Positions 26,320 to 36,517 are shown, counted from the stretch's first letter. The stretch is 64,000 nucleotides of DNA from Lysobacter sp. Root76 (GCF_001428685.1 NZ_LMIK01000008.1:294763-358762); one strand, 5' to 3'. The notes: generated by a model not told the origin, from the sequence alone. Numbers and translations: made by a program.

Positions 26320-27219
26320 TTATTCGTCGTCCGGCCACTTCGGCATCGACGGCGCCGAGGCGCGACGCGGCATGGCCTGCGCCGCGACCGCTGCCCAGAC
26401 TTTGAGCGCATCCACGGTCGCGGCGACGTCGTGCACCCGCAGCAGGCGCGCGCCGCGCTGGGCCGCGATCAGGTGCGCAGCGACCGAGCCGTGCACGCGC
26501 TCGCGCGCGTCCGTGCGGCCGGTGAGCTCGCCGATGCTCTTCTTGCGCGACAGGCCGGCCAGCACCGGCACGCCGAGTTCGGCGTAGCGCTCCAGCTGCG
26601 CCAGCAGGATCAGGTTGTGTTCCAGGGTCTTGCCGAAGCCGAAGCCGGGATCGACCACGATCCGCTTCTTGGCGATGCCGGCCATCTCGGCGGCGAAGAT
26701 GCGCTCGGCCAGGAAGCGGTGCACTTCCGCCACCACGTCGTCGTACTGCGGCGCGGCCTGCATGCTGCGCGGCTCGCCCTGCATGTGCATCAGCACCACC
26801 GGCACGCCCAGCGCGGACGCGGCGTCGAGCGCGCCGTCGCGGCGCAGGGCATAGACGTCGTTGATCAGTCCCGCGCCCGCAGCCACCGCGGCGCGCATGA
26901 CCTCGGGCTTGGAGGTGTCGACGCTGATCGGCAGCGCGGTCTCGCGCGCCAGGCGTTCGATCACCGGAATCACCCGGCGCAACTCTTCTTCGACGGGCAC
27001 CTCGTCCGCGCCCGGCCGGGTGGATTCGCCGCCGATGTCGAGCGCGTCGGCACCCTCCTCCGCCAGCTTCAGGCCATGCGCGACCGCGGCGTCCAGGCTG
27101 TCGTGGGCGCCGCCGTCGGAGAACGAATCCGGGGTGACGTTGACGATGCCCATCACGCGCGGCCGATCGAGCCTGAGGGCGCGGCCGTTGCAGTCCAGGG
27201 TCTGGGCGAGGTCGAACAT
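26320..27219 (-). CDS. folP: Dihydropteroate synthase
   Basis: A 299-residue TIM-barrel enzyme that condenses p-aminobenzoate with dihydropterin pyrophosphate in folate synthesis; it is the sulfonamide target. The signatures GIVNVTPDSFSDGG, DIGGESTRPGA, DPGFGFGKT, the loop GLSRKKSIGELTGR and RVHDV near the C-terminus are all present. The start at 27219 (MFDLAQTL) fits; the longer frame to 27330 runs into repeats. It follows ftsH on the same strand after 420 bases that include a terminator and REP-type repeats, so it is probably transcribed separately. The partner gene glmM, common downstream, is absent. Confidence 0.97.
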   Translation of the reverse strand: MFDLAQTLDCNGRALRLDRPRVMGIVNVTPDSFSDGGAHDSLDAAVAHGLKLAEEGADALDIGGESTRPGADEVPVEEELRRVIPVIERLARETALPISVDTSKPEVMRAAVAAGAGLINDVYALRRDGALDAASALGVPVVLMHMQGEPRSMQAAPQYDDVVAEVHRFLAERIFAAEMAGIAKKRIVVDPGFGFGKTLEHNLILLAQLERYAELGVPVLAGLSRKKSIGELTGRTDARERVHGSVAAHLIAAQRGARLLRVHDVAATVDALKVWAAVAAQAMPRRASAPSMPKWPDDE

Positions 27220-27300
27220 GGGCGGTCTCGTGCGGGTGCCGGGTGCGAACGGGCATGCTACCGCGCAGGGGGATGCGCTGCGGGCTTCGGATGAGGTCTC

Positions 27301-27552
27301 TGGGTTCGACCTGAAGCCTACTTCCAGCACCGGGGGAATCTCGCGATCGCGGCTTACGCCGCTCCCACAGTGGAAGCGGCCCGCTCGGGCTTGCTGTGGG
27401 AAGGGTCACTGGGTTCTGCCTGAAGCCCACTTCCAGCACCGGCGAGATCTCGCGATCGCGGCTCACGCCGCTCCCACAGTGGCGGGGCTCGCTCGGTCTG
27501 TCGGTGTCTGTCGGTGTCTGTCGGTGTCTGTGGGAGCGGCGTGAGCCGCGAT
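27301..27552. repeat. Tandem repeat block with REP elements and a decamer array
   Basis: Two direct copies of about 88 bases (27301-27388 and 27410-27496) share ACTTCCAGCACCGG, a REP core (CGCGATCGCGGCTYACGCCG) and the end GCTCGG. They are followed by the decamer TCGGTGTCTG three times (27501-27530) and a REP in the opposite orientation (27529-27552). The block lies between folP and the ftsH terminator. It shows no coding potential. Confidence 0.85.
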
Positions 27553-27585
27553 GACCCCTCCCGCACGACGCAGCTAGCCCTCAAA

Positions 27586-27618
27586 CGAAAAACGCCGGGA
27601 CGAACCCGGCGTTTTTCG
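27586..27618. terminator. ftsH: Terminator downstream of ftsH
   Basis: AAAAACGCCGGG (27588-27599) and CCCGGCGTTTTT (27605-27616) form a 12-base perfect stem with A and T runs on both sides, so it works in either direction. It begins 22 bases after the ftsH stop codon (minus strand). Confidence 0.9.
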
Positions 27619-27639
27619 TATTCGCGAACCAGCAACCGA

Positions 27640-29535
<1,896 letters not shown>

Positions 29536-29631
29536 TCAGTTCCTGCCTGCTGCCCGTGGGGGGCATGGTTGCCGCTGGCGCGTCTTTGCGCCGAGAGAGC
29601 GTGACGCCGGGCCGGGCCCGGGTCTCGCACC

Positions 29632-30264
29632 TTACTTAATTTGCGCCCGCTTGCCCTGTGCCAGCGCATAGACTTCCGTCGAACGCTTGCGCGAGGCCGC
29701 GGGTTTGCGGATCGAGACCTTGGCGTAGCGACGACGCAGCTCGCGCACGTAATCGTCGAAACCCACGCCCTGGAACAGCTTGATCAGGAACGCACCGTCC
29801 ACGCGCAGATGGCGGTCGGCGAAATCCATCGCCAGCTCCGACAGGTGCATCGCTCGCGGCAGGTCCACCGCATCCACACCGCTCATATTGGGGGCCATGT
29901 CCGACAGCACAAGGTCCACCGCCTGTCCGCCCAGGCTGGCCTCCAGCTGCGATAGGACCGCATCCTCCCTGAAATCGCCATGAAGGAACTCGACCCCGGC
30001 CAGGCTGGGCATCTCGAGAATGTCCAGGGCGATGACCCGGCCCTTGGCGCCCAGGGCCTGGCGGACCCACTGCGACCAGCCGCCCGGGGCGGCGCCCAGG
30101 TCGACCACGACCATGCCCGGCTTGAGCAGGCGGTCGCGCTCGACCAGTTCCTCCAGCTTGTAGGCCGCACGCGAACGCAGCCCCTCCGCCTTGGCCTTCT
30201 TGACGAAGGGGTCGGAGAAGTGTTCCTTGAGCCAACGTTGGCTGCTCTTACTGCGGGTTGCCAT
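29632..30264 (-). CDS. rlmE: 23S rRNA 2'-O-ribose U2552 methyltransferase
   Basis: A 210-residue Rossmann methyltransferase (RrmJ/FtsJ) that methylates U2552 in the A loop of 23S rRNA. The SAM motif is [13 protein letters not shown], with SDMAPNMSG and LIKLFQG downstream; catalytic Lys (AAYKLEEL), Asp (SDMAP) and Lys (LIKLF) are visible. The C-terminal [12 protein letters not shown] is typical. It is the first gene of the rlmE-ftsH operon and is divergent from yhbY over a 68-base gap, the usual order. Confidence 0.97.
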   Translation of the reverse strand: MATRSKSSQRWLKEHFSDPFVKKAKAEGLRSRAAYKLEELVERDRLLKPGMVVVDLGAAPGGWSQWVRQALGAKGRVIALDILEMPSLAGVEFLHGDFREDAVLSQLEASLGGQAVDLVLSDMAPNMSGVDAVDLPRAMHLSELAMDFADRHLRVDGAFLIKLFQGVGFDDYVRELRRRYAKVSIRKPAASRKRSTEVYALAQGKRAQIK

Positions 30265-30332
30265 GGCGGCCGGAGGGCGGGGGGAAGGCCATGATACCCT
30301 GACGCCCCCTCCGTCCCCTGTTGCGTGCCCGA

Positions 30333-30638
30333 ATGCCGACCCTCCTGACCTCCGCCCAGACTCGATTCCTGCGGGGCCAGGCGCACGACCTGAAGGCGAT
30401 GCTGCAAGTCGGCGGCAAGGGCATCACCGAGGCCCTGGTGGCCGAGATCGACCTGGCCCTGGAACACCACGAGCTGATCAAGGTCAAGGTGGCCGCCGAC
30501 GACCGCGAGGTCCGCGACGCCATGATCGGCGAGCTCGCCGAGCGCACCGGCGCCGCCCTGGTCCAGCGCATCGGCCATACCGCCGTGTTCTACCGCCAGA
30601 GCAAGGACAAGCGCCAGATCGTGCTGCCGCGGTCCTGA
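30333..30638 (+). CDS. yhbY: YhbY, CRM-domain RNA-binding protein
   Basis: A 101-residue protein consisting of one CRM domain: [28 protein letters not shown] with the GxxG loop (GGKG), then [11 protein letters not shown] and the end [15 protein letters not shown]. YhbY binds pre-50S ribosomal particles. It is divergent from rlmE, as in E. coli, so both ribosome-maturation genes share one short promoter region. The ATG at 30333 is chosen over a TTG 12 bases upstream. Confidence 0.95.
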   Translation: MPTLLTSAQTRFLRGQAHDLKAMLQVGGKGITEALVAEIDLALEHHELIKVKVAADDREVRDAMIGELAERTGAALVQRIGHTAVFYRQSKDKRQIVLPRS

Positions 30639-30695
30639 GACCCGGCCCCGGCCGCTCCTACGACCCCCCGTTCAGCCCATCCCGAGCCCGGCCCC

Positions 30696-31070
30696 ATGCA
30701 GCTCACCCTGGAAAACCCGGACCACACCTATTACCTGCGCGGCGCCGACGGTCAGGCCGCGCTGGTCAATGAGCGGCGCCTGGAAACCAGCTTCGTGCTC
30801 GCCCCGGACCGTCTGATCGAGAATTGGGCGGTCGCCGACGTGCGCGAGCTCAGCGCGGACGACCTCGCCCCCCTGCTCGCCCTGGAGCCGGAGCTGATCG
30901 TGCTCGGCAGCGGCGAACGCCAGGTGTTTCCGCCCGCGGCCACCCAGGCCGCCTGCCTCGGCCGCGGCATCGGCCTGGAAGTGATGACCAACGCCGCCGC
31001 CGCGCGCACCTTCAACGTGCTCGCCGGCGAAGGCCGGCGCGTGGTCGCGGGGTTCGTGCTGGGCGCGTGA
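30696..31070 (+). CDS. Mth938-like domain protein (DUF498/DUF598)
   Basis: A 124-residue single-domain protein. It shows the family pattern: SFVLAPDRLIENWAV, ALEPELIVLGSGERQVFPP and GIGLEVMTNAAAARTFNVLAGEGRRV. The fold is known from archaeal Mth938 and human AAMDC/NDUFAF3; in mitochondria NDUFAF3 helps assemble complex I, but the bacterial role is not settled. It lies after yhbY with a 57-base gap and overlaps the next start by GTGA, forming a small operon. Confidence 0.92.
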   Translation: MQLTLENPDHTYYLRGADGQAALVNERRLETSFVLAPDRLIENWAVADVRELSADDLAPLLALEPELIVLGSGERQVFPPAATQAACLGRGIGLEVMTNAAAARTFNVLAGEGRRVVAGFVLGA

Positions 31071-31669
31071 GTTCGCGCGCCGCGCCGCTGGTCCTGTTGG
31101 CGGCGGTCGCGATCGGCGCCTGCGCGCCGGCGCCGACCGCCCCAACCGCAGCCGAACGCTACGCACGCTGGCGCCTGTCCCACGCCTCGGCCACGGACGC
31201 TTATCTGGCCTATCTGAGCAAACACGGCGTCGCCGACGTGCTGGCGCCGGAGCAATTGCTGCGCAGCGCACGGCGCTGGAAACCTTGCGCGGCCGAGGAG
31301 TACGCAGTCCCGGCGCAACCGCAATGGCCGGCGATGGTGCCGACGCTGCGCCTGGTGCGGGACCTGCGCGACGCCGGCTTGCTGAACCGGGTGGGCGTAG
31401 GCTCTGGCTACCGCGACCGGACTTTGAACCGCTGCGAGGGCGGCGCCGACGGCAGCAAGCACCTGAGCAACGCGGCGCTGGATTTCGACTTGGCCCCCGA
31501 CGACGGCCTGCGCCGGCGCCTGTGCGACTACTGGCGAACGCATGGCGCCGCGCGACGCTTCGGATTGGGCTTCTACGACTCCGGCGCGATCCACGTCGAC
31601 ACCGCCGGCCATCGCACCTGGGGCTACGACTACACGCGCCGCAGTTCGTTGTGCACGACACGCCGATAA
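31067..31669 (+). CDS. M15-type D,D-carboxypeptidase-like lipoprotein
   Basis: A 200-residue protein with a lipoprotein signal (LVLLAAVAIGACAP, lipobox IGAC). The zinc-peptidase motifs of family M15 are seen as GVGSGYRDRTLN, SKHLSNAALDFDL (His and Asp ligands) and IHVDT (second His). Relatives cleave terminal D-Ala or cross-links in peptidoglycan. The start is GTG overlapping the Mth938-like stop codon. Acting from the outer or inner membrane on the cell wall is the likely role. Cys pairs in the mature part (WKPC, NRC, RRLC) suggest disulfides. A single REP element follows the stop. Confidence 0.82.
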   Translation: MSSRAAPLVLLAAVAIGACAPAPTAPTAAERYARWRLSHASATDAYLAYLSKHGVADVLAPEQLLRSARRWKPCAAEEYAVPAQPQWPAMVPTLRLVRDLRDAGLLNRVGVGSGYRDRTLNRCEGGADGSKHLSNAALDFDLAPDDGLRRRLCDYWRTHGAARRFGLGFYDSGAIHVDTAGHRTWGYDYTRRSSLCTTRR

Positions 31670-31706
31670 GGTCCGCGACGTCCAGGACTCGCCATCGCGG
31701 CCTGTT

Positions 31707-31729
31707 GCGGGAGCGGCGTGAGCCGCGAT
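31707..31729. repeat. Single REP element
   Basis: A REP-type palindrome, GGGAGCGGCGTGAGCCGCGA and flanks, 37 bases after the peptidase stop. It belongs to the same family as the paired copies nearby. Confidence 0.75.
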
Positions 31730-31782
31730 TTCGGCGCCGTCGAACGGGCGCAATCGCTACTCGGCACTCCCGCCATGGCCTT

Positions 31783-31858
31783 GGGGTAGGAGCGGCGTGA
31801 GCCGCGACCCACGTCGCAAAGGTAGTTTCGCGATCGCGGCTCACGCCGCTCCTACCCC
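31783..31858. repeat. Paired inverted REP elements (BIME-like)
   Basis: GGGGTAGGAGCGGCGTGAGC (from 31783) and its inverse ending GCCGCTCCTACCCC (31834-31858) face each other across 25 bases, so the unit could form a large cruciform or hairpin. It lies in the 280-base gap between the M15 gene and DUF2798. Nothing else is seen in that gap. Confidence 0.85.
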
Positions 31859-31949
31859 GAAGCCGATGCGGTTTCGCCCGGAGCGAACGCGTCGAGCGCC
31901 CAAATCGAGCCGAGCCGAACCGCGAAACGGCTTCGGCTCGAATGAATTG

Positions 31950-32219
31950 TCAGGCTGCCCGCACCAGCGCTGCGGTTGCCTTGCGCACGACAGGCAAGGC
32001 CAGCAGCAGCACCGGAAACGCGATGAGCCAGGAAATGCCCCAGGCGCCCAGCCACTTGGACAGGAGTTGATCCGACATGCCCACACTCTTGATCGTGCTG
32101 ATCAGCGACACGATGCAGGTCATGAAAAGGGACAACAGCAAAGGCATGACCAACGAGCCGTAGCGCGCGGGAAGCTTGGGGATGCCGAAGAGAATGGTGG
32201 ATTTGTCTGAAGCGTTCAT
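31950..32219 (-). CDS. DUF2798 family small membrane protein
   Basis: An 89-residue protein with two membrane helices (LVMPLLLSLFMTCIVSLIST and WGISWLIAFPVLLLALPVV) and the family pattern KLPARYGSLVMP plus LGAWGISWLIAFP. DUF2798 proteins are widespread in proteobacteria and have no known role. GGGAG sits before the ATG at 32219. It stands downstream of nlpD on the same strand, in the place where rpoS is found in many other gammaproteobacteria. Confidence 0.9.
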   Translation of the reverse strand: MNASDKSTILFGIPKLPARYGSLVMPLLLSLFMTCIVSLISTIKSVGMSDQLLSKWLGAWGISWLIAFPVLLLALPVVRKATAALVRAA

Positions 32220-32374
32220 GGGGATCTCCCTGATCCGGTCAAGCGAAGACGCCTTTCGCCCCCGAAGGGAACGAACAGCAGCGTTGCTTGACGTGAACGC
32301 TTACGGTATTCGCGAGAACCGCGAAAACGGGTGGATCATAAGGAGCTTGCCGCGGACCGACAAGAGCGGCCCGA

Positions 32375-33262
32375 CTATTTCTTCGGCAGATACAGCAAGG
32401 GATCGACCGGCTTGCCGTTGTAGCGGACCTCGAAATGCAGCATGTCGCGTGCAGCGCCGCTGCGGCCCATCTCGGCGATCTGCTGGCCCGACTTCACCAG
32501 CTGTCCTTCGTTGACCAGGCGATTGCGGTTGTGGCCGTAGGCCGACAGCCAGGCGTCGTTGTGCTTGATGATGATCAGTTCGCCGTAGCCGACCAGGCCC
32601 GAGCCCGAGTACACCACCACGCCGTCGCTGGCCGCGCGCACCGGCGCGCCGCTGCTGCCGGCGATGTCGATGCCCTGCTTGGTCGGCTCGCCGGAGACGT
32701 AGCGGCTGAGCAGTTGGCCGTCGGCGGGCCAGCGCCAGGCGATGCCGCTGCTGACCGGCGCGACCGGGGCCGGCGGCGGACGCGAAGGCGCGGTAGCGAC
32801 CGGCGGGCGCGGCGTGGTCGTGCCGGGGACGCTGGTCGGCGGCCGGCTCGGCAGCGGCCGCGCAGCCGGCGGGCGCGGAGCCGAGGCGTTGCCGCCGGAC
32901 GGATAAAGCTTCAGGCGCTGACCCGGATAGATGATGTACGGCGCGCTGATGCCGTTCCACGCCGCCAGGTCGCGCGCGTCGATCCCGTTGCGGAAGGCGA
33001 TCCCGTACATGGTCTCGCCGCGCTGAACCACCGCGGTGGCGCCGTACTTGGGCGTCGACACCCGCACCGGCGCGCGGCCGCCGCGCGAGGGTTCGCGGAT
33101 CACCGTGCTCGAACAGGCCGCCAGCGCGAGCGCTGCGGCGAACGCGAGCACGACACGGCCGCTCTTGGCCGTGCCGGGAATCGTGCCGGAATTGGTGCCG
33201 GAATTGGTGCCGGAATTGGTGCCGAGGGGCGACAGTCCGTTGTTGATCATGCGCGCGTTCAT
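32375..33262 (-). CDS. nlpD: NlpD-like lipoprotein with LysM and degenerate LytM (M23) domains
   Basis: A 295-residue outer-membrane lipoprotein. After a repetitive N-terminal stretch (NSGT three times) comes the signal with lipobox LAAC, a LysM domain (VVQRGETMYGIAFRNGI ... IIYPGQRLKLYP), a Pro-rich linker and the C-terminal LytM domain (GIDIAGSSGAPVRAASDG, IIKHNDAWLSAYGHN, LHFEVRYNGKPVDPL). Zinc ligands of active M23 enzymes are missing (Gln-Gly-Ile-Asp replaces the first His), as in E. coli NlpD, which activates the amidase AmiC during daughter-cell separation. It overlaps the YqaA stop by ATGA and ends the surE-pcm-yqaA-nlpD operon. Confidence 0.93.
   Translation of the reverse strand: MNARMINNGLSPLGTNSGTNSGTNSGTIPGTAKSGRVVLAFAAALALAACSSTVIREPSRGGRAPVRVSTPKYGATAVVQRGETMYGIAFRNGIDARDLAAWNGISAPYIIYPGQRLKLYPSGGNASAPRPPAARPLPSRPPTSVPGTTTPRPPVATAPSRPPPAPVAPVSSGIAWRWPADGQLLSRYVSGEPTKQGIDIAGSSGAPVRAASDGVVVYSGSGLVGYGELIIIKHNDAWLSAYGHNRNRLVNEGQLVKSGQQIAEMGRSGAARDMLHFEVRYNGKPVDPLLYLPKK
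33180..33226. repeat. nlpD: 12-base tandem repeat inside nlpD
   Basis: The dodecamer GTGCCGGAATTG is repeated three to four times, encoding the repeated Asn-Ser-Gly-Thr before the lipoprotein signal. Copy-number change would keep the frame and only alter the length of the N-terminal extension. The repeat raises the question whether translation starts at 33262 or 33250 or further in. Confidence 0.8.
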
Positions 33263-33876
33263 GCTCCAGATTGGGCGTGCCACCACAGCCAGCCGATGCC
33301 GAGCACCACCACCGCGGTCGCGATCCAGCCCAACGGCTCGATGTAACGACGCAGCGCGGCCTCGGCGCGCGGCCCGCCGATCCGGATCACCAGCGCCAGC
33401 AGGAACACCCGCTTGCCGCGACCGATCAGCATGCTCAGCACGTATTGCAGCATGGGAACGCCGACGATGCCCGACGCCCAGGTGAACACCTTCATCGGAA
33501 TCGGCATGAAGCCGCCGATCACCAGGAAGGTGAACACCGCCCACGGCGACTCGGCCATCTTGGCCTGCACCGTGGCGATGCCCGCTTCGATATTGTCGAG
33601 CATGCCCAGGGCCGCGAACATCGGCTTGAGCGCCTCGAACGCGTAGTGGCCCAGCGCATAGCCGACGAGCGCGCCGGCCATCGAACCGAGCAGGCTCAAG
33701 GCGGCGAACCAGAACGCGCGCCTGGGCTGGGCCACGCACATCGGCGCCAGCATCACTTCCGGCATCACCGGGAAGATGATCGCCTCGACGAAACTCAGCC
33801 CGGCCAGATAGGCCGGGGCGCGGGGGTGGCCGGCCCAGGCCAGTGTGCGCTCGTAGAGCGGCCCGAAAATCTTCAC
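33259..33876 (-). CDS. YqaA/DedA-type membrane protein
   Basis: A 205-residue SNARE-associated (DedA-like) membrane protein with about four to five helices. The N-terminal AYLAGLSFVEAIIFPVMPEV, central LLGSMAGALVGYALGHYAF and IGGFMPIPMKVFTWASGIVG are typical of the YqaA branch. DedA proteins are linked to lipid flipping and membrane homeostasis. The start is GTG at 33876. It sits between pcm and nlpD, an order conserved in Xanthomonadaceae, and overlaps nlpD by ATGA. Confidence 0.9.
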   Translation of the reverse strand: MKIFGPLYERTLAWAGHPRAPAYLAGLSFVEAIIFPVMPEVMLAPMCVAQPRRAFWFAALSLLGSMAGALVGYALGHYAFEALKPMFAALGMLDNIEAGIATVQAKMAESPWAVFTFLVIGGFMPIPMKVFTWASGIVGVPMLQYVLSMLIGRGKRVFLLALVIRIGGPRAEAALRRYIEPLGWIATAVVVLGIGWLWWHAQSGA

Positions 33877-33901
33877 GGAAAATCCCTGTCGCGTGCGGCG
33901 T

Positions 33902-34582
33902 TCAATCGATCATGCCCGACAGCAGCGGCACGAACACCACCGGCGCGAGCGTGGTTTGGCTGACGTTGCCTTCGGCGTCCTTGCGCAGCTGCAGCAGCGA
34001 CTGCGACGACGAGCCGCCGACCGGCGCGATCAGCGTGCCGCCCGGCGCGAGCTGCGCGGTCAGCGCGTCGACCAGCGCCGGGGCCGCGGCGGTGACGATG
34101 ATGGCGTCGAAGGGGCCGTTTTCGGGCCAGCCGATGCGGCCGTCGTCGTGCTTGCTGCGCACGTTCAAGCCGAGCTGGCGGAAGCGCTTGCGCGCGGTGC
34201 GCAGCAATTCGCCGATGCGCTCGACGGTGTGCACTTCCAGGCCCAGCGCGGCCAGGATCGCGGCCTGGTAGCCCGAGCCGGTGCCAATCTCCAGCACCTT
34301 GCCCGGCACGCCGTCGGCCAGCAGGGCCTCGGTCATCTTGGCCACCACCCAGGGCTGGGAAATGGTCTGGCCGTGGCCGATCGGCAGCGCGGTGTCTTCG
34401 TAGGCGCGCGTGGCCAGGGCCTCGTCGACGAACAGATGGCGCGGCACGGTGCGGATCGCATTGAGCACGCGCTCGTCGGCGATGCCGTTGTCGCGCAGGC
34501 GCTCGACCAGGCGGTCGCGCACGCGCTGCGAGGTCATGCCGGTGCCGATCGCTTCGGGTTGCAGACGCATGCGCACGCTCAT
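33902..34582 (-). CDS. pcm: Protein-L-isoaspartate O-methyltransferase
   Basis: A 226-residue SAM-dependent enzyme that methylates L-isoaspartyl residues so that damaged proteins can be repaired. Seen are the substrate-binding [32 protein letters not shown], the SAM motif [16 protein letters not shown] and post-motif [10 protein letters not shown]. The start at 34582 overlaps the surE stop by ATGA. surE-pcm is the classical stress-survival pair, with nlpD further along the same operon. Confidence 0.97.
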   Translation of the reverse strand: MSVRMRLQPEAIGTGMTSQRVRDRLVERLRDNGIADERVLNAIRTVPRHLFVDEALATRAYEDTALPIGHGQTISQPWVVAKMTEALLADGVPGKVLEIGTGSGYQAAILAALGLEVHTVERIGELLRTARKRFRQLGLNVRSKHDDGRIGWPENGPFDAIIVTAAAPALVDALTAQLAPGGTLIAPVGGSSSQSLLQLRKDAEGNVSQTTLAPVVFVPLLSGMID

Positions 34583-35358
34583 TCGCTCCGCTCCAGCTCG
34601 GCGGCGAGCCCGCCGACCCAGCTGGCGACCTGATCCAGGGCCTGATAACGGGTCAGGTCGACATGGATCGGGGTGATCGAAATGCAGCCGCGGCGCAGGG
34701 CGTGGAAATCGGTGCCGGGGCCGGCGTCCTGCTCCGGACCGGCGGCGCCGATCCACCACCACTGGCGGCCGCGCGGATCGCGCTGGGGGATGCAGGCCTC
34801 GGCGCGGTGGCGGTTGCCCAGGCGGGTGACCTCGAAGCCGGCGATCTCGGCCCAGGGCAGATCGGGCACGTTGACGTTGAGGATGGTATCGGCCGGCAGC
34901 GGGTCGGTACGCAGGCGGGCGATGATCTCGACCGCGGCGCGCGCGGCGGTTTCGTAATGCTTGCCGTCGTGGTCCACCGTCTGCAGCGACATCGCCAGCG
35001 CCGGCAGGCCCAGGAAGCGGCCTTCCATCGCCGCGGCGACGGTGCCGGAATAGATCACGTCGTCGCCGAGGTTGGCGGTGTTGTTGATGCCGGACACGAC
35101 CAGGTCGGGTTCGACCTCGAGCATGCCGGTGATCGCGACGTGGACGCAGTCGGTCGGGGTGCCGTGCACGCGCCAGGTCGAGGCGTCGAGCTGGTGCACG
35201 CGCACCGGCGCGTCCAGGGTCAGCGAATTGCTCGCGCCGGAACGGTCGCGGTCGGGGGCGACCACCAGCACTTCATGGCCGGCCTCGCGCAGGGTCTGCG
35301 CCAGGACGCGGATGCCGGGGGCGTCGACGCCATCGTCGTTACTCACGAGAACTCGCAT
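34579..35358 (-). CDS. surE: 5'/3'-nucleotidase SurE
   Basis: A 259-residue metal-dependent nucleotidase acting on nucleoside monophosphates in stationary phase and stress. The N-terminal [16 protein letters not shown] carries the metal-binding Asp pair; [17 protein letters not shown] and [29 protein letters not shown] are the other active-site segments. The start at 35358 fits the family; the longer frame has no motif. It is the first gene of the minus-strand surE-pcm-yqaA-nlpD operon. A strong hairpin lies 45-81 bases upstream. Confidence 0.97.
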   Translation of the reverse strand: MRVLVSNDDGVDAPGIRVLAQTLREAGHEVLVVAPDRDRSGASNSLTLDAPVRVHQLDASTWRVHGTPTDCVHVAITGMLEVEPDLVVSGINNTANLGDDVIYSGTVAAAMEGRFLGLPALAMSLQTVDHDGKHYETAARAAVEIIARLRTDPLPADTILNVNVPDLPWAEIAGFEVTRLGNRHRAEACIPQRDPRGRQWWWIGAAGPEQDAGPGTDFHALRRGCISITPIHVDLTRYQALDQVASWVGGLAAELERSE

Positions 35359-35402
35359 GGACTCCCTTGCGTTACCGCACAGCTTTCGAAACGGGGTTGG
35401 CA

Positions 35403-35439
35403 CCGAGGTTCGTGGAACGAAGGTCCTTCGCAACCTCGG
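35403..35439. promoter_or_regulatory. Long hairpin upstream of surE
   Basis: CCGAGGTT (35403-35410) pairs with AACCTCGG (35432-35439), and inside them CGAAGG (35418-35423) pairs with CCTTCG (35425-35430). The double-stem structure would lie in the surE leader if the promoter is further upstream. No T-tract follows. Its role is unknown; it is not of the REP type found elsewhere in the window. Confidence 0.5.
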
Positions 35440-35574
35440 GAGCGCGCGCGAACGGCGCACGTGACCATGATAGCCGATGGGCGTTACCGGCTCCCGCGCT
35501 CGCGCGTGCGGGGCGCCGCAGCGGCCTCGATCCAGGCCGCTGCGGCCAGAATCGGAAAAATCGCCGGTTGACTT

Positions 35575-35649
35575 GGGTAGGAGCGGCGTAAGCCGCGACC
35601 CATGCCGCAGCCGAAGCGTCGCAGGCGCGGCTTACGCCGCTCCTACCCC
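35575..35649. repeat. Paired inverted REP elements (BIME-like)
   Basis: GGGTAGGAGCGGCGTAAGCC (from 35575) faces its inverse GGCTTACGCCGCTCCTACCC (to 35649) over 26 bases. It occupies the space between the divergent surE and Smr genes. The remainder of that 349-base gap contains only the hairpin upstream of surE and no gene. Confidence 0.88.
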
Positions 35650-35707
35650 GGATCGAAGGCGTCGTACCGATATCTGGCTGCCACGACGCCCCTGCTAAAA
35701 TTCGCCC

Positions 35708-36283
35708 ATGCCCGACGACCGCGACGAAGACGAAGCCGAACTGTTCCGGTCCGCGGTCGGGCCGGTGCGGCGCCTGCCCGAGGCCGCGTTGCCGCCGGCC
35801 GCGCCCAGGCCCAAGCCGCGTGCGCGCATGGCCGAGCGCGACGAAGCGCTGGCGCGCGAGGAGTTCCGGCATGCCCTGGACGCCAGCCTGAGCGGCAGCG
35901 GCGAGCTCGAATCCGGCGACGCCCTGTCCTACCGTCGCGACGAACTGCCGCCGCGGGTGTTCCAGCGCCTGCGCCGCGGCGAGATTTCGGCCCAGGAAGA
36001 ACTGGACCTGCACGGCAGCGACGTGCGCGAGGCCGAGGCGCTGCTGCGCGCCTTCCTGCACGACGCGCGCGAGCACGGCCTGGGTTGCGTACGGGTGATC
36101 CACGGCAAGGGCCGCCGCGGCACGGACTACGTCGACAGCCGGGGGCTGCCGGTGCTGAAGAATCTGGTCGACCGGCTGCTGCGGCAGCGCAGCGACATAC
36201 TGGCCTTCCACTCCGCGCCGCCCTCGCAGGGCGGCACCGGAGCGGTGCTGGTGCTGCTCGCGCCGCCGGTCAGGCGGCGCTGA
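35708..36283 (+). CDS. Smr-domain protein
   Basis: A 191-residue protein. The N-terminal half is charged and Pro/Arg-rich with no fold I recognise; the C-terminal half is an Smr domain with the signature LDLHGSDVREAEALLRAFL and VRVIHGKGRRGTDYVDSRGLPVLK, ending in the Gly-rich GGTGAVLVLL. Smr domains nick or cleave nucleic acids; stand-alone E. coli SmrA/SmrB act on DNA or, for SmrB, on mRNA of collided ribosomes. This layout is closest to that group. It is convergent with a small lipoprotein gene; only six bases separate their stops and no terminator is visible. Confidence 0.9.
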   Translation: MPDDRDEDEAELFRSAVGPVRRLPEAALPPAAPRPKPRARMAERDEALAREEFRHALDASLSGSGELESGDALSYRRDELPPRVFQRLRRGEISAQEELDLHGSDVREAEALLRAFLHDAREHGLGCVRVIHGKGRRGTDYVDSRGLPVLKNLVDRLLRQRSDILAFHSAPPSQGGTGAVLVLLAPPVRRR

Positions 36284-36289
36284 GCAGGT

Positions 36290-36517
36290 TCAATCTTCGC
36301 TGTGCTTGGCGACCTGCTTGCGCGGCAAATTGACCCAAGTCACATCGATGCCGCGGCGACGCGCGATGCGCTCGACCTGCGCCATGTAGACCTCGTCGTT
36401 GTCCATGATCGACGGTGCCTTCTGCGGCGGCACGTAGGCGGTTTTGGTGCTGTGCCCGGCGCAGGCGGACAGGCCGAGTATGGACAGCGACAGAACGGCA
36501 ACTCGTAAGGCGCTCAT
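36290..36517 (-). CDS. Small lipoprotein, unknown function
   Basis: A 75-residue protein with a lipoprotein signal (MSALRVAVLSLSILGLSACAG, lipobox LSAC). The mature part of about 56 residues ends with DNDEVYMAQVERIARRRGIDVTWVNLPRKQ, a pattern seen in small conserved Xanthomonadaceae lipoproteins. GGAGA precedes the ATG at 36517. It lies after truD on the same strand, 110 bases away, so it may have its own promoter. I do not know its function. Confidence 0.82.
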   Translation of the reverse strand: MSALRVAVLSLSILGLSACAGHSTKTAYVPPQKAPSIMDNDEVYMAQVERIARRRGIDVTWVNLPRKQVAKHSED

